From assembly GCA_958370325.1 (NCBI GenBank), contig CATXJW010000020.1, forward strand, positions 1-33,604: a DNA stretch of 33,604 nucleotides, in the 5' to 3' direction. The notes beneath the pieces were generated by a model. It ran no database searches. It had not been told where the DNA came from and saw nothing but the letters and a program-made list of their open reading frames with translations. A program made the position numbers and the translations under genes. Source of the DNA: an uncultured Collinsella sp. (GTDB lineage Bacteria > Actinomycetota > Coriobacteriia > Coriobacteriales > Coriobacteriaceae). Below are positions 30,156 through 33,604 of the stretch, piece after piece (position 1 is the first letter of the stretch; each line of letters begins with the position of its first letter).

Positions 30156-32417
30156 TTACGCTTTCTTAGCAGGAGCCTTAACGGCAGCTGCCTTAGCCTT
30201 GGGAGCGGCCTTTTTGGTGGCTGCCTTTTTGGCCGTGGTGGACTTGGACGAAGCCTTGGCGGCGGACTTGGCAGCCTTTGCCTTAGCCGGAGCCTTCTTG
30301 GCAGCCGCAGGCTTGGGCTTCACCGAGGACGTGCGCTTCTTGGGCGCAGCCTTGGGAGCCTCAACCACCGGCGGCTTATAGCTGCTGGGACCGCGGCGCT
30401 TAAGCACCACACCTGCCAGGCCGGGAACCTTCATCTCAATGGAGTCCATCTGCCCGTTCCAGGGATAGGGCTCGCTCGAGCAGGTGTAAGGCTCTTCGCC
30501 GGCATAGCCGCTGCCGCCAAACTCGGGACGGTCGGAGTCAAAGATGACCTCCCAGTCACCCTCGCGCGGCACGCCCACGCGGAAGCTCTCGTAGCTCGCC
30601 GGGTCAAAGTTGATCAGAATCACCAGATCGTCGTCGATGTCCTCGCCCTGGCGCACAAAGCTCACGATGGACTGCTTGGAGTTGTCCGCATCGATCCAGG
30701 TAAAGCCGTCGTCGGTGTAGCCGCGCTCGTACAAGGCGGGCTCGGCGGTGTACAGGTGGTTGAGCGCCTTGATAAACGCCTGATGATGACGGTGGGTCTC
30801 GTACTCCTCGGTTAGGAACCACTGGATGGACTCGTAGTAGCGCCACTCAATAAACTGGCCAATCTCGTTGCCCATAAAGTTGAGCTTGGCACCGGGGTGC
30901 GTCATTTGGTAGAAAGCGAGCGTGCGCAGGCCGGCAAACTGGCGCCACCAGTCGCCCGGCATGCGGCCGATGAGCGAGCACTTGCCGTGCACGACCTCAT
31001 CGTGGCTCAGCGGGCAAATAAAGTTCTCGGTAAAGGCGTACATGATGGAGAACGTGAGCAGCCCGTGGTTGCCGGGGCGCCACGGAAAATCGGTCTGCAT
31101 GTAGTGCAGGGTATCGTTCATCCAGCCCATGTCCCACTTGTAGTGGAAGCCCAGACCGCCGTCCTGCGGCGGGTAGGTCACGAGCGGCCACGCGGTGGAC
31201 TCCTCGGCCATCATCATCACGTCGGGGTAGTGGGCCTCCACGGCGCAGTTGACCTGGCGGATAAACGCGCTGGCATCCAGGTCCTCCTCGGTTCCGTACT
31301 TGTTGAACTTTTTTTGGCCCGGATCGTCGATGCCAAAGTTGAGGTACAGCATGCTGGACACGCCATCCATGCGGATGCCGTCAACGTGGAAGTTCTCGAG
31401 CCAGTACAGCACGTTGGAGACCAGGAAGGAGCGGACCTCGCCGCGGGCGAAGTCAAACTTGTGCGTGCCCCAGTTGGGGTGAATCTCGTGCTCAAACAGC
31501 ATGTGGCCGTTAAAGGTGGCAAGGCCGTGGGAGTCGGCGCAAAAACCGCCGGGCACCCAGTCCATGATCACGCCGATGCCTGCCTCGTGGCATGCATCGA
31601 TAAAGTGCATGAGTTGCTGCGGGTCGCCATAGCGCGAAGTGGCGGCATAATAGCCGGTCGTCTGGTAGCCCCAGGAGCCATCGAAGGGATGCTCCATGAG
31701 CGGCATGACCTCGATATGCGTATAGCCCATGTCGCGCACGTAGTCCACGAGCTCCACCGACAGGTCGTCGTAGGTGTAAAACTCGCCGCGCTGCGCGGGG
31801 AAGGGATCCATGGGGCCGGGATAGTTGCCATACTCGTCCGGCTCGCCCTGCGGCGCGTCGCCGTGGCGCTTCCACGAGCCAATATGCACCTCGTAGATGT
31901 TAAGGGGCTGCGACATGTGGTTGTGGCCGGCGCGGCGCTTGAGCCATGCGGCGTCGTTCCATTTGTAGCCATCGAGGGTCCACAGCACGCTAGCGGTACC
32001 CGGAGGGCACTCGGCCTTGAAGGCGTACGGATCGGCCTTGTACAGTTTTTCGCCCTCGTTGGTCTCGATTAAATATTTATAGAGCTGGCCTTGTTCTGCG
32101 CCAGGAATAAAGCCTTCCCAAATAGCGCTCGTATGCACGGGCACCAGCGGGTTGGCTTCCTCATCCCAGTCGTTAAATTCGCCAATGACATGTACGCTCT
32201 TTACATCGGGCGCCCAAACGCAAAAGCGCCAGCCGCGCGTACGGTTCTGCGTGTCGGGGTGCGCGCCCATCTTTTCCCAGCTGCGCTCCCACGTGCCGAT
32301 GCCAAATAGATAGACATCGTCCTTGGTGAGCTCCGGTGCGTGCGGGGCGGCTTTACGGGTTGCGGGCTTTTTAGCCGTTGGCTTTAGCTTTGTATCGCTC
32401 ACGTTTGATCCCATCAT
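30156..32417 (-). CDS. glgB: 1,4-alpha-glucan branching enzyme with basic C-terminal tail
   Basis: GlgB creates alpha-1,6 branches in glycogen. With ATG 32417 the protein has 753 residues. A Lys-rich start (about 9-22) leads into a CBM48 module (about 35-150) and then the GH13 barrel. The barrel has nucleophile Asp351 in DGIRMDGVSSMLYL, acid Glu405 in MAEESTAWP, and LSHDEVVHGK (Asp473). A C-terminal beta domain ends near VVLKRRGPSS. The last 70 residues form a polybasic Ala/Lys/Pro tail (KKAPAKAKAAKSAAKAS). The start is uncertain: ATG 32414, or GTG 32402 preceded by a weak GGGA, also fit. It is the first gene of the glg operon. Confidence 0.95.
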   Translation of the reverse strand: MMGSNVSDTKLKPTAKKPATRKAAPHAPELTKDDVYLFGIGTWERSWEKMGAHPDTQNRTRGWRFCVWAPDVKSVHVIGEFNDWDEEANPLVPVHTSAIWEGFIPGAEQGQLYKYLIETNEGEKLYKADPYAFKAECPPGTASVLWTLDGYKWNDAAWLKRRAGHNHMSQPLNIYEVHIGSWKRHGDAPQGEPDEYGNYPGPMDPFPAQRGEFYTYDDLSVELVDYVRDMGYTHIEVMPLMEHPFDGSWGYQTTGYYAATSRYGDPQQLMHFIDACHEAGIGVIMDWVPGGFCADSHGLATFNGHMLFEHEIHPNWGTHKFDFARGEVRSFLVSNVLYWLENFHVDGIRMDGVSSMLYLNFGIDDPGQKKFNKYGTEEDLDASAFIRQVNCAVEAHYPDVMMMAEESTAWPLVTYPPQDGGLGFHYKWDMGWMNDTLHYMQTDFPWRPGNHGLLTFSIMYAFTENFICPLSHDEVVHGKCSLIGRMPGDWWRQFAGLRTLAFYQMTHPGAKLNFMGNEIGQFIEWRYYESIQWFLTEEYETHRHHQAFIKALNHLYTAEPALYERGYTDDGFTWIDADNSKQSIVSFVRQGEDIDDDLVILINFDPASYESFRVGVPREGDWEVIFDSDRPEFGGSGYAGEEPYTCSSEPYPWNGQMDSIEMKVPGLAGVVLKRRGPSSYKPPVVEAPKAAPKKRTSSVKPKPAAAKKAPAKAKAAKSAAKASSKSTTAKKAATKKAAPKAKAAAVKAPAKKA

Positions 32418-32502
32418 GACGCGGCAGCGTGTTGCCTTGGTGACTAGATGCGAAAGGTCCAAGGCTGCACGAATCGAAGGGACGGCGATAGTTCTATGAT
32501 TC

Positions 32503-32528
32503 GTTCCACCTCGCGTGCTCGGTGGAAC
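32503..32528 (-). promoter_or_regulatory. Hairpin in the region upstream of glgB
   Basis: Eight-base perfect arms GTTCCACC/GGTGGAAC (32503-32510, 32521-32528) with a ten-base loop lie about 85 bases before the glgB start. It may be part of the glgB leader or a dyad operator. No convincing glgB promoter pair was found; a weak TTCATA/TTATCG pair occurs around 32545-32575. Confidence 0.5.
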
Positions 32529-32638
32529 TTTCGGCAGAAACTACGATAACACCTGTACGTTACTTTTATGAAGGAAAGTGGTTTTTGGGCGGCGTTTAAT
32601 CGGTAAGCGCCATGTTTAGACCACTGGCAGAATTGCGA

Positions 32639-32726
32639 TGGTAAAACTCTTGACAGTTTTACCAATAAGGGTTTTTTGATTGTTGGTTTGACGTTTGGTA
32701 AAACGTTTTTAGCAGGTTGTTTACCA
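32639..32726. promoter_or_regulatory. Operator cluster between glgB and the HAD gene
   Basis: TGGTAAAAC (32639-32647) faces its exact complement GTTTTACCA (32656-32664) across eight bases that contain a perfect -35 hexamer, TTGACA (32650-32655). A second site, TGGTAAAACG (32696-32705), is centred on the palindrome AAAACGTTTT, and GTTTACCA follows at 32719-32726. Such AAAACGTTTT-centred sites are typical of LacI/GalR-family repressors. The 331-base divergent gap between glgB and the HAD gene is otherwise empty of genes apart from the hairpin at 32503-32528. The -10 for the TTGACA is unclear (TTTGAT at spacing 19). Confidence 0.65.
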
Positions 32727-32748
32727 TTTGACATCGAAAGGTACATTT

Positions 32749-33438
32749 ATGTCCCAGACCGCCGCTCCCAATGTCGCTTTTATTTTCGATTGCGACGGCA
32801 CGCTGGTTAATAGCACCCCCGTTTGGGCCTATGCCCAGCCCGAGTTATTGCACCGCCACGGAGTTGACGTGACGGTCGACGATTTTGCCCAGTTTGAGCA
32901 TTTGTCGCTCGAGGACGAGTGCCAGGCCTACCACGACACCTGGGGCATTGGAGCGACTGGCGAGGAGCTGTATCGCGAGTTGAGCGACATCCTGATCGAT
33001 GGGTACTCCAAGGTGCCGCCGCGCGAGGGGCTCCTGGCATTTTTGGAGCAGACGAAGGCGGCGGGCATTGCCTTGTGCGTTGCCACGTCCACGCCGGCCG
33101 AGCTGGTTAAGTCTGCGCTTGCGGGCGCCGGGCTCGACGCGTACATGGAGTTTGTTACCACGACGGGCGAGGCAGGACGCTCCAAACAGTTCTCCGACGT
33201 ATACGAGCTGGCGCTGCGCCGCCTAGAAGAGCGCCACGGGCACAAGTTTGAGCGCGCGTGGGTGTTTGAGGACGCCGTCTTTGGCCTAAAGAGTTCTGGG
33301 GTCGCCGGCTTTAAGCGTGTAGGTATTTATGACCCGCACGGCCGCATGAAGCGCGACGATGTGCGCGCCAACTGCGATATCTTTATCGACAGCTACGAGG
33401 AGCTGGATCTAGCCCGCCTGCTTGCGTTTGAGGGATAG
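32749..33438 (+). CDS. HAD-superfamily hydrolase (beta-phosphoglucomutase/phosphatase-like)
   Basis: The 229-residue protein has the HAD motifs in order: FDCDGTLVN with nucleophile Asp14 and Asp16, the motif II Thr/Ser in CVATST (about 117), a Lys in AGRSKQF (about 146) and the acidic motif WVFEDAVFGLKSS (about 177-189). A helical cap lies between motifs I and II, typical of subclass I phosphatases and phosphomutases. ATG 32749 is chosen because GAAAGG lies seven bases upstream; an earlier in-frame TTG has no such site. The substrate is not evident. The next gene starts nine bases after its stop, so a role near thiamine phosphates is possible, and its control region shares operators with glycogen genes. 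Confidence 0.9.
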   Translation: MSQTAAPNVAFIFDCDGTLVNSTPVWAYAQPELLHRHGVDVTVDDFAQFEHLSLEDECQAYHDTWGIGATGEELYRELSDILIDGYSKVPPREGLLAFLEQTKAAGIALCVATSTPAELVKSALAGAGLDAYMEFVTTTGEAGRSKQFSDVYELALRRLEERHGHKFERAWVFEDAVFGLKSSGVAGFKRVGIYDPHGRMKRDDVRANCDIFIDSYEELDLARLLAFEG

Positions 33439-33447
33439 GCGAGAGCT

Positions 33448-33604
33448 GTGGCTTGTAAGGTATTAGTGGTTTGCGGCTCGCCCTTGGTGGCGAGCGCGGA
33501 TCTGTTGCGTAGGCTAGTAGGGGAGTGCGACCACGTTGTCGCCGTGGACCGCGGGCTCGATGCGCTGCTGAGCGCGGGGCTAGGCTGCGACGTTTATGTG
33601 GGGG
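33448..33604 (+). CDS. Thiamine pyrophosphokinase-like protein, N-terminal fragment
   Basis: The gene runs off the window after 52 codons. The product begins with a GTG start and reads KVLVVCGSPL, then DHVVAVDRGLDALLSAGLGC and DVYVG, matching the start of the thiamine pyrophosphokinase catalytic domain, in which a VxAVDxG segment is followed by a GDFDS motif expected just beyond the edge. The ribosome-binding site is weak (GGCGAGAG) and the gene starts nine bases after the HAD stop, suggesting translational coupling. The enzyme would convert thiamine to thiamine diphosphate. The fragment is short, so the call is moderate. Confidence 0.7.
   Translation, partial: MACKVLVVCGSPLVASADLLRRLVGECDHVVAVDRGLDALLSAGLGCDVYVG

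Noticed and set aside
27455..30169. A 904-codon open frame antisense to glgP and part of glgC
   Set aside because: Its product is Val/Gly/Leu/Asp/His-rich with no recognisable domain, and glgP and glgC are certain genes on the other strand. Long antisense frames arise from G+C-rich codon bias.
1..33604. CRISPR array
   Set aside because: No regularly spaced direct repeats; the repeats present are inverted and singly placed.

Overview
This window reads like a chromosomal segment of a Collinsella-type member of the Coriobacteriia (Actinomycetota). That placement is an inference from protein flavour, G+C-rich coding sequence, actinobacterial-looking tRNA-Glu, and a Firmicutes-like glycogen gene set; no database was searched. 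There are 20 protein genes (the last cut by the window edge) and the 3' end of one tRNA gene. I see no prophage, transposase gene or CRISPR array.

Left part (1-7.7 kb): a tRNA-Glu(CUC) 3' end with its terminator; a polytopic flippase-like membrane protein; a TetR-family regulator; then, on the minus strand, a MacA/MacB-like export operon (membrane fusion protein, ATPase, permease, with overlapping genes) and an L,D-transpeptidase with a single membrane anchor. This is a cell-envelope neighbourhood.

Middle part (7.7-19 kb): housekeeping genes. On the minus strand are a fused beta-ACT-alpha iron-sulfur L-serine dehydratase and metK. On the plus strand are gltX, priA-def, and fmt-rsmB (ATGA overlap). 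A small FmdB-type zinc ribbon gene lies on the minus strand.

Right part (19-32.5 kb, all minus strand): storage-polysaccharide metabolism. A 1098-residue protein fuses a GH13 alpha-amylase/neopullulanase-like enzyme to a GH77 4-alpha-glucanotransferase. Upstream lies a glycogen operon transcribed glgB-glgP-glgC-glgD-glgA. GlgC is a catalytic-looking ADP-glucose pyrophosphorylase, and GlgD is its paralogue with a degenerate nucleotide loop. Together they would make ADP-glucose, polymerise it (GlgA), branch it (GlgB), and release glucose-1-phosphate (GlgP), while the GH13-GH77 fusion would trim and rearrange glucans. GlgA and GlgB carry long lysine/alanine-rich, histone-H1-like tails (293 and about 70 residues). 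The window ends with a HAD phosphatase closely followed by the start of a thiamine-pyrophosphokinase-like gene.

Two non-coding themes stand out. First, long near-perfect inverted repeats of 22-35 bp per arm, mostly unrelated in sequence except for one family seen twice, fill five intergenic gaps and one more gap holds an imperfect copy; several carry a GGGAC/GTCCC core. Second, the motif TGGTAAAAC, in a LacI-operator-like context, occurs upstream of both the GH13-GH77 gene and the glgB/HAD divergent region, suggesting a shared carbohydrate regulon. The most novel candidate system is the pair of polycation-tailed glycogen enzymes, which may tether glycogen to the nucleoid or another polyanion.
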